In this document: positions 34,476 to 63,539 of the stretch, in pieces
Layout: each line of letters begins with the position of its first letter
Numbering within the stretch: position 1 is the first letter of the stretch
NCBI RefSeq assembly: GCF_030445035.2
Contig: NC_080701.1
Location: 13,048,739 to 13,112,738, forward strand
Direction: 5' to 3'
Length of the DNA: 64,000 nucleotides
Source of the DNA: Dasypus novemcinctus
Taxonomy: Eukaryota; Chordata; Mammalia; Cingulata; Dasypodidae
Notes under the pieces: model-generated
Told to the model about the DNA's origin: nothing
The model's input: the letters and a program-made list of their open reading frames with translations, nothing else
Database searches by the model: none
Made by a program: the position numbers and the translations under genes

Positions 34476-34812
34476 TGAAACAAGTCAAGCTCTGCTCCTG
34501 TAGACCCTTCCCAAAAAACCCAAGGAAAGTCCAAATCCTCCAAAGGTTTTTCCTAACCCCCTCTCACCGAGACACCCTGTTGTGTGTATCATCCCTCATT
34601 CAGCCAAACCCAGCTTTGCTCTTGGGCTGCAGGGCCTTGACTCACCTGTGAATCCCTGCGGCTTGCCTCATCTTTAGGCCTCTGTGCACATGCTCTCCTC
34701 CGTGGAACCTTCCCCCCCGCAACCCCGCTTTGCTCCCACTGCTCCTCCTCTCTCCTCGGAGGTCTTCGTCCTTTATTCACCCCTTAAACAACTGAAGCTT
34801 CTGGTCTCTCTC

Positions 34813-35238
34813 TTTTTTTTTTAAAGATTTATTTTTTATTTTGTTTATCTCTCTCCCCTTTCCCCCCACCCCGGTTGTCTGTTCTCTGTGTCTATTTGCT
34901 GCATCTTCTTCTTTGTCCGCTTCTGTTGTTATCAGTGGCACGAGAATCTGTGTTTCTTTTTGTTGCATCATCTTGTTGCGTCAGCTCTCCGTGTGTGCGG
35001 TGCCATTTCTGGGCAGACTGCACTTTCTTTCGCGCTGGGCGGCTCTCCTTACGGGGCACACTCCTTGTGCGTGGGGTTCCCCTACACGGGGGACATCCCT
35101 GCGTGGCAGGGCACTCCTTGTGCACATCAGCACTGCGCACGGGCCAGCTCCACATGGGTCAAGGAGGCCCGGGGTTTGAACCGTGGACCTCCCATGTGGT
35201 AGACAGATGCCCTAACCACTGGGCCAAGTCCGCTTCCC
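34813..35238 (-). mobile_element. DAS-SINE
   Basis: Reverse full-length copy; imperfect flanks TCTGGTCTCTCT and TTCCAGTCTCTCT. A 296-codon plus-strand frame (34875-35765) starts inside it and is not a gene. Confidence 0.93.
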
Positions 35239-35883
35239 CTTCCAGTCTCTCTTTACGCTCCTTGCCTGAAGGCTCCTATTCATATTCATATAATCATAGT
35301 CATGATTTTCAGGCATGTAATTCACAAATCTCTTTAGTCTTGATTTTTTTTCTCCCCCTAAACCCCAGCTTTTTAATACCCAGGTCCCTCCCAGGACCAC
35401 AGAATTACCCTTTCCAAAACCTAGCATCTGCTCTCCCTATACCAGGTTCTCTTCCTGTGTTTTCCTACTATCTTTTCCTGCTAATGGTATCATCTTTCTC
35501 CCAATCCCTCATCTTGGAAAGTTCAGCTAGTTTTGACTTCACTTTTTCCCCTGGGCCCCAGTTTCAGTTTACAAATCTTGTAGATTCTTTCATTGCAAAT
35601 TTTCTTGCCTGTGTCCCTTTCCTCGTTCATGGCCACTATTCTATTTTACCAGGCCTGGTATTACCTCACAAAGACAGGTTCGCCCTCCTCTCTCCTATCT
35701 GTTACTTTCAGGTAATCTTCCAATTCCACTTGGAAGGCATTTCCTCCTTTAAAAACCTTCAGTGATTCTATCCCCAAATAGCACACTTTAATTTTCTAGT
35801 TTCCCACTAACCCCCGTTCATTGGCACTGTGGTATTAGTAGGAATACACAATACAAATGTGTAGAGCATGCTCCCTGTTTTTT

Positions 35884-36167
35884 TGATTTGTATTTTTGTT
35901 TTTGAAGTACCAGGACCAGGGATTGAACCCAGGACCTCATAAATGGGAAGCCAGTGCTCAACCACTGAACCACATCAGTTCCCCTGAGTTGGCTCCCTTG
36001 TCTGTTTTCTTGTTATCTGCTCATTGTTTTGCTGGTTGTCTGCTCGTTTGTTTTTGCCCATTGTCTTCTAGTTGTCTATTTTTTTCTTTTGGAGGCACCA
36101 GGAACTGAACCTGGGGCCTCCCATGCGAGAGGCGGGCGCTCAACTGCTTGAGCCACATCTGCTCCCC
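35884..36167 (-). mobile_element. DAS-SINE, short dimeric form with TSD
   Basis: Two reversed heads (ACCACTGAACCACATCAGTT and GCTTGAGCCACATCTGCTCC); flanked by TGCTCCCTGTTTTT on both sides. Confidence 0.85.
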
Positions 36168-37236
36168 TGCTCCCTGTTTTTGAAGGGGGAAAAGGAACAG
36201 ATCCAGGGACAGCTCTTACAGCAATGCAACAAGCACTAAAATAGGATATACTTTCTTGTAATTCAAGGTCATGTTTAGGAAAACACAACTGTATTGGTCA
36301 CACTCACTGGAAACCTACTTGGGCTAATATAAGCAGAATGAATTTATCCCATGTCGGGTGGATCATACCTCGGGAGGGCTGCTGAACCAGGCTGGGAGGG
36401 TATGGCCAAAATCATGACTCCAAAATGAGCCAGTGAGGTCACCGCTGCTGCTCCCAGGTGCTACCAGACCCCCACGTGGAGGCCCTGATGCTGCTCTCAA
36501 GCTGCCCCTTGAGGTTGCCACGTTCGCCATCACCCACCACCATAGCGGATTTGTCCATCCTGTCTCTTGGCATCACTGGTTTCCTGGGTGTGTCTGCCTG
36601 GCCACGCAATGCCGTGTGCCTTCTCCCTAGCCTCACAGGAGGAGCCTGGGAAGCACGTATCTGGCCTTCTAGGGTTTTATGTGGGGAGGTGGGCTTCGCC
36701 TCTTACCAAGGCTCATAAGGTTGGGATTCCCCAAACTTAAGGCAGAAGTCTGCATGCTGAGCAGCCAAATGGGACAAGTGTCTACTACTACAACTTATAA
36801 AGGACTTAAGGGAAATTATTTCCATAAAAATTCGTGTAGAGTCTGTCTATAATCCCTGCTGTAACATTACCTTTTAACACTTTCCCCAGCACATTAACTA
36901 GCACTTAATATATACTATGGAAGTACAGAAATTACTATATATAATCATTCTTACCTTTAAAATGTTGGCTCTGATCTTTATTGAAGACTCAACATGCTGA
37001 ACTATTGCACCAAAGGGAATGACAATAAAAGAGTATTTCCCAATCCTATCTGGTAGGTATGACTTGTTTTAACTCACAATTTCTCAAACAAAAAAATAAG
37101 AGAGTATTCCTTGACAGTAAGAATAGGGCAAGGTGAAAATCATTGTCTATATCCAGGTCAGATTTAAAGAAAGGGAAAAGTTTGTTGAAGGCCTGAAAAT
37201 CCTGCCTAATCACTATTTAATAAAAAAAAAAAAAAA
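36168..37236. other. Unassigned intergenic sequence
   Basis: No gene or repeat recognised. Confidence 0.5.
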
Positions 37237-37605
37237 GGGAAGCAGATATGGCTCAAGTGATTAAGCTCCTGCCTACCACATGGGAGATCCCGGGTTTGGT
37301 TCCTGGTGCCTCCTTGAGAAGATGAGCAAGACGGTGAGCTGGCGTGACAGACAGTCATGGTGAGCTGGCGCAACAAGGTGACACAAAGAGGAAACACAAT
37401 GAGAGAGACAACAAAACGGAGTGGTGGTGGCTTGAGTAATTGAGTGCCTCTCTCGCACATGGGAGGTCCCAGGTTAGGTTCCCAGTGCCTCCTAAAGAGA
37501 AGATGAGCAGACACACAGAGCACACACCGCAAAAGGACACAGAGAGCAGACAGCCAGTGCAACCAACAAAGGGGGCAGGCAGAGTAAACAAATCTTAAAA
37601 AAAAA
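37237..37605 (+). mobile_element. DAS-SINE, dimeric variant
   Basis: Two heads (GGGAAGCAGATATGGCTCAA; GTGGTGGCTTGAGTAATTGA), each with B box and CACATGGGAGATC/GTC segment, joined by the GCTGGCGCAACAAGGTGAC part of the long form. Confidence 0.85.
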
Positions 37606-37970
37606 GAAAATATATACATATATGTTGCCACCTTTCCACTATGAATCTTAGTGTCAAAATCACACAGTAACCTACCTTTATGCTCTTACAAGGGAACTTG
37701 CCACATGACATACCAGGTATGATGCTGTGAACCCCAACACAGAATATATAAATCACTCTCCTAAGTGCAGTGACATACAAGGTGAATGTGGAGCATAAAC
37801 CTACTATCTGAGAAGGTGTTATGGGAACATATAATACATAAAATTTTTAAAGGAAAGAAGATGGCATTTCTACCTATAGCAGTTTGATATAGTTATGAAT
37901 TCCAAAAATAGACATTGGATTACGTTTGTAATCTGGCCTGTACCTGGGCATGATTAAGTTATGATTAGGG

Positions 37971-38363
37971 GGGAAGCAGACTTGGTCCAGTGGTTAGGGC
38001 ATCCATCTACTACATGGGAGGTCCATGGCTCAAACCCCAGGCCTCCTTGACACGTGTGGAGCTGGTCCACACGCAGTGCTGATGTGCGCAAGGAGTGCCG
38101 TGCCACGCAGGGGTGTCCCCGTGTAGGGGAGCACCACGTGCGAGGAGTGCGCCCCATAAGGAGAGCTGCCCAGCGCGAAAGAAAGTGCAGCCTGACCAGG
38201 AATGGTGCCACACACATGGAGAGCTGATGCAACAAGATGACACAACAAAAAGAAACAACAGAAGCGGACAAAGAAGAACGCGCAGCAAATGGACACAGAG
38301 AACAGAAAACTGGGGCGGGGGGTGGGTGGAAGGGGAGAGAAATAAATAAATCTTTAACAAAAA
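37971..38363 (+). mobile_element. DAS-SINE with perfect 15-bp TSD, in 5' LTR
   Basis: Flanks AAGTTATGATTAGGG at 37956-37970 and 38364-38378. Confidence 0.97.
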
Positions 38364-38473
38364 AAGTTATGATTAGGGCTTTGATTGGGCCACATCATTA
38401 GGGCATTGAGTCCCCATCCCTTGGTGAGTAGGGACTCACAGAAAAAGAGCATGGCAAAAGACAGAGTTGGAGG

Positions 38474-39344
38474 TTTTTTTGTTTTTGTTTTTTTAAAGAT
38501 TTATTTTTTATTTCTCTCCCCTTCCTCCCCTTCCCCCAGTTGTCTGCTCTCTGTGTCCATTCGCTGTGTGTTCTTCTGTGTCCACTTGTATTCTTGTCAG
38601 CAGCATTGGGAAACTGCATCTCTTTTTTGTTGCATCATCTTGCTGTGTCAGCTCTCCATGTGTGTGGCACCACTCCTGGGTAGGCTGCATTTTTTTGGCA
38701 GGGGGCAGCTCTCCTTATGGGAAGCATTCCTTGCACGTGGGGCTCCCCTACTTGGGGGACACCCCTGAGTGGCACAGCACTCCTTGTGTGCCTCAGCACT
38801 GTGCATGGGCCAGCTCCACACAGGTTAGGAGGCCCTGGGTTTGAACCCTGGACCTCCCATGTGGTAGGCGGATGTTCTATCAGTTTTTGTTTTTGTTTTT
38901 TTTAAAGATTTATTTATTTATTTCTCTCCCCTCCCTGCCCCACCCCGTTGTCTATTCTCTGTGTCTATTTGCTGCGTGTTCTTCTTTGTCCGCTTCTGTT
39001 GTTGTCACGGCATGGGAATCTGTGTTTCTTTTTGTTGTGTCATCTTGTTGTGTCAGCTCTCCGTGTGTGCGGCACCATTCCTGGGCAGGCTGCACTTTCT
39101 TTCGTGCTGGGTGGCTCTCCTTATGGGGCGCACTCCTTGCACGTGGGGCTCCCCCATGTGGGGACACCCCTCTGTGGCAGGGCACTCCTTGTACGCATCA
39201 GCACTGCACATGGGCCAGCTCCACACAAGTCAGGGAGGCCCGGGGTTTGAACTGCGGACCTCCGATGTGGTAGACGGATGCCCTAACCACTGGGCCAAGT
39301 CTGCCGCCCTGGATGGTCTATCAGTTGAGCCAAATCCGCTTCCC
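38474..39344 (-). mobile_element. DAS-SINE interrupted by another DAS-SINE
   Basis: Body 38474-38883 and head remnant about 39325-39344 (TTGAGCCAAATCCGCTTCCC) belong to one reverse copy split by the element at 38884-39310. Confidence 0.93.
38884..39310 (-). mobile_element. DAS-SINE inside a DAS-SINE
   Basis: Reverse copy flanked by GGATGTTCTATCAG (38870-38883) and GGATGGTCTATCAG (39311-39324). Confidence 0.94.
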
Positions 39345-39806
39345 ATTTCTTGTAGGTTTTTGATGCTGGAATTTTGATGTTGGAGTTTGATGCTGAAGTC
39401 TTAAGCTGGGCTTTCTAGGAAGAAGCTCTAGCTTAAGGCTTCAGCATCAAATTGAAAGGGAGGAATCCAGGAAGCCTGAACCCTGGCAGACATCAGCAGC
39501 CATCTTGCGCCAACATGTGAAAAGAGACTTTGGTGAGGGAAGTAACTTATGCCTTATGGCCTGGTATCTGCAAGCTCCTACCCCAAATAAATACCCTTTA
39601 TAAAAACCAACCAATTTCTGGTATTTTGCATCAGCACCCCTTTGGCTGACTAATACAGAATTTGGTACCAAGAGTGGGGTAGTGCTTTGGCAATTACCAG
39701 AATGCTGGAATGGTTTTATAAATGGGTAAGGGGTATTTTTTTGGAAGAATTGTGAAATGCTTAGTGGAAAGGCCTAGATCCCTTTGAAGTGACTGCTGAC
39801 CGCAAT

Positions 39807-40262
39807 ATGGATGTTAAAGAGACTTTTTATGATGCCTTAGGAGTAAATGATGAAACTATTATTGGAAACTGGAGGAAAGGCAATCTGTGTTTTAGAGTAG
39901 CAGAGAACTTAGCAAGATTGACTCCTGGTGTTTTATGGAAGGCAGAATTTGAAAATGGCAAGCCTGGGCATTTAGCTGAAGAAATTTCCAAAGTAAATCT
40001 AGAGAATGCAGCTTGGCTTCTGCTTGCGGCTTATGGCAAAATGCTAGATGAGAGAGAGACACTGAACTGTTGGGCACCCAAAAAACCAAAAACTGATTCT
40101 GCAAAGTCCAAGCCTCTGGAAATCAAGCTCCCAGATGAAAGTGCCCCATTGGAGGACTTAACTAAACTTGGGACTTGTAAAATCAGGATGAAGATGCAGT
40201 TATGTAGGAAAGACTTGTGGAAAATCTGTCTGATGGTTCGACCCTTGCTTCTTGCATGCTAA
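39807..40262 (+). CDS. 151-codon ORF in MaLR internal region
   Basis: From the first ATG the frame begins MDVKETFYDALGVNDETIIG and runs to a stop at 40260-40262. It also stays open upstream to 39789. The composition is that of an acidic soluble protein with Lys/Pro-rich KKPKTDSAKSKP in the middle. It covers the gag-equivalent position just after the 5' LTR. I recognise no domain, and MaLR internal regions in other mammals are generally decayed, so this is more likely a chance survivor than a working gene. No host splice structure is evident. Confidence 0.3.
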   Translation: MDVKETFYDALGVNDETIIGNWRKGNLCFRVAENLARLTPGVLWKAEFENGKPGHLAEEISKVNLENAAWLLLAAYGKMLDERETLNCWAPKKPKTDSAKSKPLEIKLPDESAPLEDLTKLGTCKIRMKMQLCRKDLWKICLMVRPLLLAC

Positions 40263-41685
40263 ACCAACAAGGTTTTTGAGAGAGCTGTATGAACAAAACT
40301 ATTGCCAGCTTGGACTAAAAGGGACATGGAAAGGAGAGATTGAAGGAGAAACAGTTTTAAGAGGAAAACCATGGAAGCTGAGATCTGGAATTCAGACATT
40401 ACCTTGGGCTGAGAGAAACCCTACCCATGTTTTCAAAGAGGGTGAGTTTGCACCAGCAGTTGAAGAGAGTGGATGTTCCCACCGATGTTTTAGGAGAGTT
40501 TTGCCACTTCAGGGTACAGAGAGGGTGGAGCACATTCCAAGGATTATGGCAGCTAAGGTCAGCACCCCACAGGTCTGAAAGGGGTGGATCTGTCCTCACA
40601 GATTAGGGGAGGCCAGGTGGTCAACTCATTGCCCTGAGAGGGTTGAGCCCATATGCCAAAGGTTAAGGGGAATGTTGTCTCCACATCACTGTACTAGGGG
40701 GGTTAAGACTCTAACCAAAGATTGAGTAAGGTGTGGCAGTCACCCCAACACTCTTTGAGGGTGAGGTCTGGAGCTTGGTCAATGCTTGATGAGGGTGGAA
40801 CCAAGAACATGGCCATTGGGCAAGCATGTGGAAAGGGTGGGTTCCCATATGGCCCCAGGGAGAAGAAACCATCTTCTTAAGAATGGCTCTCAGACTGAAA
40901 TCGAATGGAGGATGCCCTGTAGGTTTACTGAACTGTAGAGGACACGGGATTCATGTTTCCCTTCCAACTTCTCCTTATTGTAATGAAAATGTCTATCCTT
41001 TGCCCATTTGTGTATTGGAAACAGATAAATTGTGTTGTTAGAGGTCTATAGCAGACAGGACTTTGCCCCAAGACAAACTGTATTTCTTTAAATTGATAGA
41101 TATGATTTACTACTTGCATTGTTACTGAGTTAAGGTTTTTTCAAATATTGTAATGTCTTTTTGGAATTCAGAGGGTGAAGTGCAGCAGTTTGATATAGTT
41201 ATGAACTCCAAAAATAGATTTTGGATTATGTTTGTATTCTGGTCTGTACCTGGGCATGATTATGATTAGGGCTTTGATTGGGTCACTGTCATTAGGGCCA
41301 CCAAGGGGTGGGGACTCACAGATAAAAGGCCTGGCAAAAGACAGAGTTGAGGGTTTTTGATGTTTGAGTTTGATGCTGAAGCCTTAAGCTAGAGCCCTGG
41401 GAAGTAAACTCACAGAAGAAAGAGAAGCCAGCCCCAGAAAGAGCTCAGGAAGAAGCGAGACCTTGGAAGGGAGGAACCCAGGAAGACTGAACCCTGGCAG
41501 ACATCAGCAGCCATCTTGCTCCAGTATTTGAAAATACTTTGGTGAGGTAAGCAACTTATGCTTTATGGCTCTGTAAGCTCCTACCCCAAGTAAATGCCCT
41601 TGACAAAAAACAACCAATTTCTGGTATTTTTCATCAGCACCCCTTTGGCTGACTAATACACCTACCTAAGGTTACTTGAAAGCAG

Positions 41686-42113
41686 ATGACATTTCAGTCA
41701 GGCCTTATAACATCAGGAAGATTCCCAGGTATAGATGCTTAAAGATGGCCCCAAATCTTTTACCATTTCTCCTTTTGAGAGGTGAAGTCCAAATCCCTTC
41801 CCCTTGAATCTGGGCTGGACTTAGTGACTTGCTTAACCAGTAACTTGTCACAAAGGTCTGACATTCTAGAACTTCTGAAGTTAGGTTATAAGCAGTTTGC
41901 AGCTTCTGCCTGGGACTCTTTTACCTAAGTGGAAAGAATGTTCCACATGAAACTCACGTGCACCCTTATGTTCCAGCCAACTGAACTCTGCCCTCTCCCC
42001 TGCATACTGTGCCCAATCCTGCCATCACTGCATCTTCCACCTGTCCTCTGATCTCTACAATCCCCAAATTTCAAATCCTCTCTGACTTCAAAGCTTTCCT
42101 CAGTCTTCCCAGT
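41686..42113. repeat. Segment bounded by a 36-bp near-identical direct repeat
   Basis: The site that received the provirus, rebuilt from 37858-37874 plus 41667-41685, matches 42114-42149 at 35 of 36 bases. The enclosed sequence contains the unassigned ancient repeat also resembling 9250-9640. Confidence 0.7.
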
Positions 42114-42149
42114 AAGATGGCATTTCTACCTAAGATTACTTGAAAGCAG

Positions 42150-42225
42150 GTACCATGTCTTTCCTTCAACAAAAATCTACTGAGTACCTATGATGTGTCA
42201 GACGTGTGTCATGTGTTATCCTTTA
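42150..42225 (-). mobile_element. L2-like fragment
   Basis: CCTTCAACAAAAATCTACTG then AGTACCTATGATGTGTCAG is the reversed L2 3' end. Confidence 0.5.
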
Positions 42226-42709
42226 AATCTTTTTACTGCACATGGCGCTGGGTTAGGCCAGATCGCCTCGAGGGCTGATGAGAATGAAGACTGCAGCTTG
42301 GCTACTGTTACTTCCATGTGGGTTTACTAGAAAGCCAGCAAACAGGTAGGGCAGAGGATACAGAGGAGAGATCAAGAACACAAGGTGCCAGAGGGGAGGG
42401 GACTACTGGGCCTCCCCTTTCTCTTATGGAGGCACACCCAAAGTTTGGGGTCCAAACAGAGTGAGAAACTGACCCAGAACCTTGAGCCCACGGCCTTATG
42501 AGCTCAGGGGGAAGGGAGTAGGAGACAGTGGTTGCCAGTCTCCGTCCAGGTTTCGGGGCTGTTTTCTTTTCTTCCATTGCATAGGCACTGGCCTACCTGA
42601 AAAGTCAGCGTAGCAGCCTGGCCGTGGCTGACATGTGGTCTGAGCCATGTCTTCCACGGGACATGGCTAACCTCAGGTGTGGATGGGAGCTTGTTTATAA
42701 ATAGGACCA

Positions 42710-43020
42710 TCAAAGATCCTGCTGAGATGCGGCCAAACTGGATCAGGGTGGGCCTTGGGCCAAGGTGACTGGAGTCCTTAGAAGCAGAGGAAATGTGGAC
42801 ACAGGAGTAGGAATGCGGAGACCGATGACCATGGCACGGAGGGAGAGACAGTCATGGATCACTGCTAAGCCACCACCAGGACGCTACAGACTTTGGAGAA
42901 AAGCTTGCCAATACCTCGTTCTGGACTTCTAGCTTCCAAAATTACGGGACAGTAAATTGCTGTTGTTCAGGCTAACCAGTCAGTGGTATTTGTTATAGCA
43001 GTCCTGGCACACACTAGGGC
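42710..43020 (+). mobile_element. MLT1-type LTR fragment
   Basis: GCGGCCAAACTGGATCAGGG, CTTAGAAGCAGAGGAAATGT and CAGTGGTATTTGTTATAGCA in order. Confidence 0.65.
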
Positions 43021-43599
43021 CACAAGGAAGACATTCAGTAAAAGGGTCATAAAAGAAAGCAGTAGCACTATATCACTACTGAAAGCCATGGAAAAATTCA
43101 ACCAGGTTACCTAGCTAGTAAAGGCTAATGGCAATAAAATGCTAAACACCTAAGTGATTTCCACAGTGTTCCTCCAATTGCTACAAGTTTCTTCTCTACT
43201 CTGGTCTTCTGAAAATTAGCCAAAACCCCTAAGTTCACAACATCAAATTTTACAAGAAGCCTATGATTTATTTTCAAGTTTTTGGAACAGTTTTCAGATA
43301 AAATTGACAACAAATATTGAAAGCATTCATTGAACTATGACTCTTAGCATAGGAAGGGACTCTTGAAGTACTCAAGCCTCCAAAAGCAGGAATAATCACT
43401 GCTACAATGTCCCTCCAGATATTTAACCAGTTTCGTCAAATCTTTTTCAACCCATAAAAATGATACAAACAGTGTTTAATCGTTTAAAACAAAAGAAAGA
43501 AAAAAAAAAAGTGGGCAGGTCTTAGCCTGAAGCAGTGAGAGTAGACACTGTCCCAAACCCTCAAGGCTGCAGAATGAACAAAAATAAGAGGCAGTATAA

Positions 43600-44210
43600 C
43601 TGCTGTCTAAAGTAGATTTATTGTTGTTATAGTTACCTTGTGTTACTTGGGTAACTTGTAACATTGATATAAAACATACATTTTTAATTAAAAAGTAAAA
43701 ACTTTTCAAAAAGGGGGGATAGGACTCTCAAGTTGTGTATTTAAAGTTCACATCCTTGAAGTAGCTTTGCAATATGCAGAGCACAGTACTGGCTTCAAAA
43801 CAATAGGAAGATTCTGTGCACTCGCATTATTTAAACTATGACAAGCTGCTGACAGCTTCCTCTATATTCATTCAAGCACATTAATTTACTTGTACTTCAT
43901 ATAGTTTTATACTTGGGATGAGGCTAAAACCAACAAATGAAAAAACCACAGCTAGCGAAGACACGTTTTTTGTTTTTGTTTTTTTTAAAAACCACTTTAA
44001 AGTATTAATCGTGATGAGATGTGATCAAATGAAAATCAATCCTGGATAACAACAACAAAATTTTCCATTACATGAAGACATTCTGTTATTTACTGAACAT
44101 TTCCAATATAAGAAGAATCCTTTTTTAAAATAAAGAAATACATAAAACTGGAAGAGTAAGGAAATAGGAAGTTGTGCAGGCTCAGCTGCCAGCAATGCTT
44201 CTCTGGGTTC
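43600..44210 (-). other. GSR: GSR 3' untranslated region
   Basis: This is AT-rich unique sequence between the GSR stop codon and a candidate polyadenylation signal. The end is inferred from the AATAAA at 43622-43617 (minus strand), and no DAS-SINE interrupts it. A longer UTR using another signal cannot be excluded. Confidence 0.6.
43617..43622 (-). terminator. GSR: Candidate GSR poly(A) signal AATAAA
   Basis: A canonical AATAAA on the minus strand, about 590 bases past the stop codon, is the best polyadenylation hexamer in the 3' UTR. Its use is an inference. Confidence 0.55.
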
Positions 44211-62284
<18,074 letters not shown>

Positions 62285-62731
62285 CTAGGTAGAAAAACAC
62301 CATATATCACATAACGTTGTACTTGCCCTTGAAAAATAATCGTAACATTTTACGCAAGAACCAAACACTTTCTCAGCCAACATAATCTCTGTTTTGACAA
62401 GTTTTGTGAAAGCTTCCACTTGGGAAGCCACCAACCAAGTCTTCCCTGAATCAATGTTTTATTTTCTCTGTAGAAATAGGAACAGTGATGACTAAACAGC
62501 CTTTAAATTTGTCTGAGGAACTAGCATCTCCTCAGCTCTGTGAAGAGACTCTGCTGGTTCTGCTCCAGCCTGCTTCTCTCTACTCTCTTCTTCAAAGGTT
62601 TCAAACAACTCATCTCAATGTGGAAGATACCCAAATGCATAGTTCCAGTTTTGGTCTTCTTCCAAAATTCCTGTTCTATTTTTTTTCACTGTCCTATGAC
62701 ACAATGCCACTTTGCTTCAAAACTCAATGTA

Positions 62732-63171
62732 GGAAGCAGACTTGGCCTAGTGGATAGGGTGTCTGCCTACCACATGGGAGGTCCGCGGTTCAAACCCCGG
62801 GCCTCCTTGACCCGTGTGGAGCTGAAGCTGGCCCATGCGCAGTGCTGATGCGCACAAGGAGTCCCGTGCCACGCAGGGGTATCCCCCGCGTACGGGAGCC
62901 CCACATGCAAGGAGAGCACCCTGTAAGGAGAGCCGCCCAGCACGAAAGTAAGTGTAGCCTGCCCAGGAATGGCGCCACACACACGGAGAGCTGACACAGC
63001 AAGATGACGCAATAAGAATAGACACAGTTTCCTGGTGCCACTGACAACAATACAACAATGGAAGTGGGCACGGAAGAACACGCAGCAAACAGACACAGAG
63101 AGCAGACAACTGGGGTGGGGGGGGAGGGGAAGGGGAGGGAAATAAATGAAAAATAAATCTTTAAAAAAAAA
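62732..63171 (+). mobile_element. DAS-SINE, GSR intron 5
   Basis: Full-length; decayed flanks AAACTCAATGTA and AAACCCAGTTTA. A 6-base GAAGCT duplication in the head region (GGAGCTGAAGCTGGCCC). Confidence 0.92.
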
Positions 63172-63539
63172 ACCCAGTTTATTTAGAATTGAACCTTAAC
63201 TGTATCTCTCAAGTCACATCCCTCTCTTAAGTTCAGCACTTCAGTCAAAGCCTTGGGCTGTCGATTTGATTCCTTCTCTTTCATCCCTGCCCTATCTCAT
63301 CATTTACTTAAAACACTTGCTTTTGATCAAACCCGAGACACCATGATTAAAAGACACCCTGATTTCAGAAGTGTAATGAAACTCACTTCTGCAGCCATGC
63401 ATAACATCCAGTATTCCCATGCACCACCCCACCACTGCCACCTTGCATTGGTCTGGAACATCTGCTACAACTAATGATAGCACATTTTATAATTGTACTA
63501 TTAATAAGGTCCATGGTTTAATTCAGGGTTGACTGTGTA

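Larger units (their letters stand above)
37875..41660 (+). mobile_element. MaLR-like provirus with two LTRs
   Basis: The 5' LTR is 37875-39657 including three SINEs (about 500 bases without them) and the 3' LTR is 41181-41660 (480 bases, TG...CA). Internal sequence 39658-41180 opens with TTTGGTACCAAGAGTGGGGT, the typical start of MaLR internal regions, and a purine-rich GAGGGTGAAG precedes the 3' LTR. CTACC is at 37870-37874 and again one base past the 3' LTR, fitting a 5-bp TSD. No pol or env is visible, as expected for MaLR elements. Confidence 0.85.

Noticed and set aside
34875..35765. 296-codon plus-strand frame, the longest in the window
   Set aside because: The first third is the antisense of a DAS-SINE, and the rest is hydrophobic low-information sequence with no splice or family support.
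3250..43600. SMIM18 or another small gene expected near GTF2E2 and GSR in human
   Set aside because: No matching peptide was seen in any open frame; in human I recall SMIM18 lying within the GTF2E2 span, which would be off the left edge.
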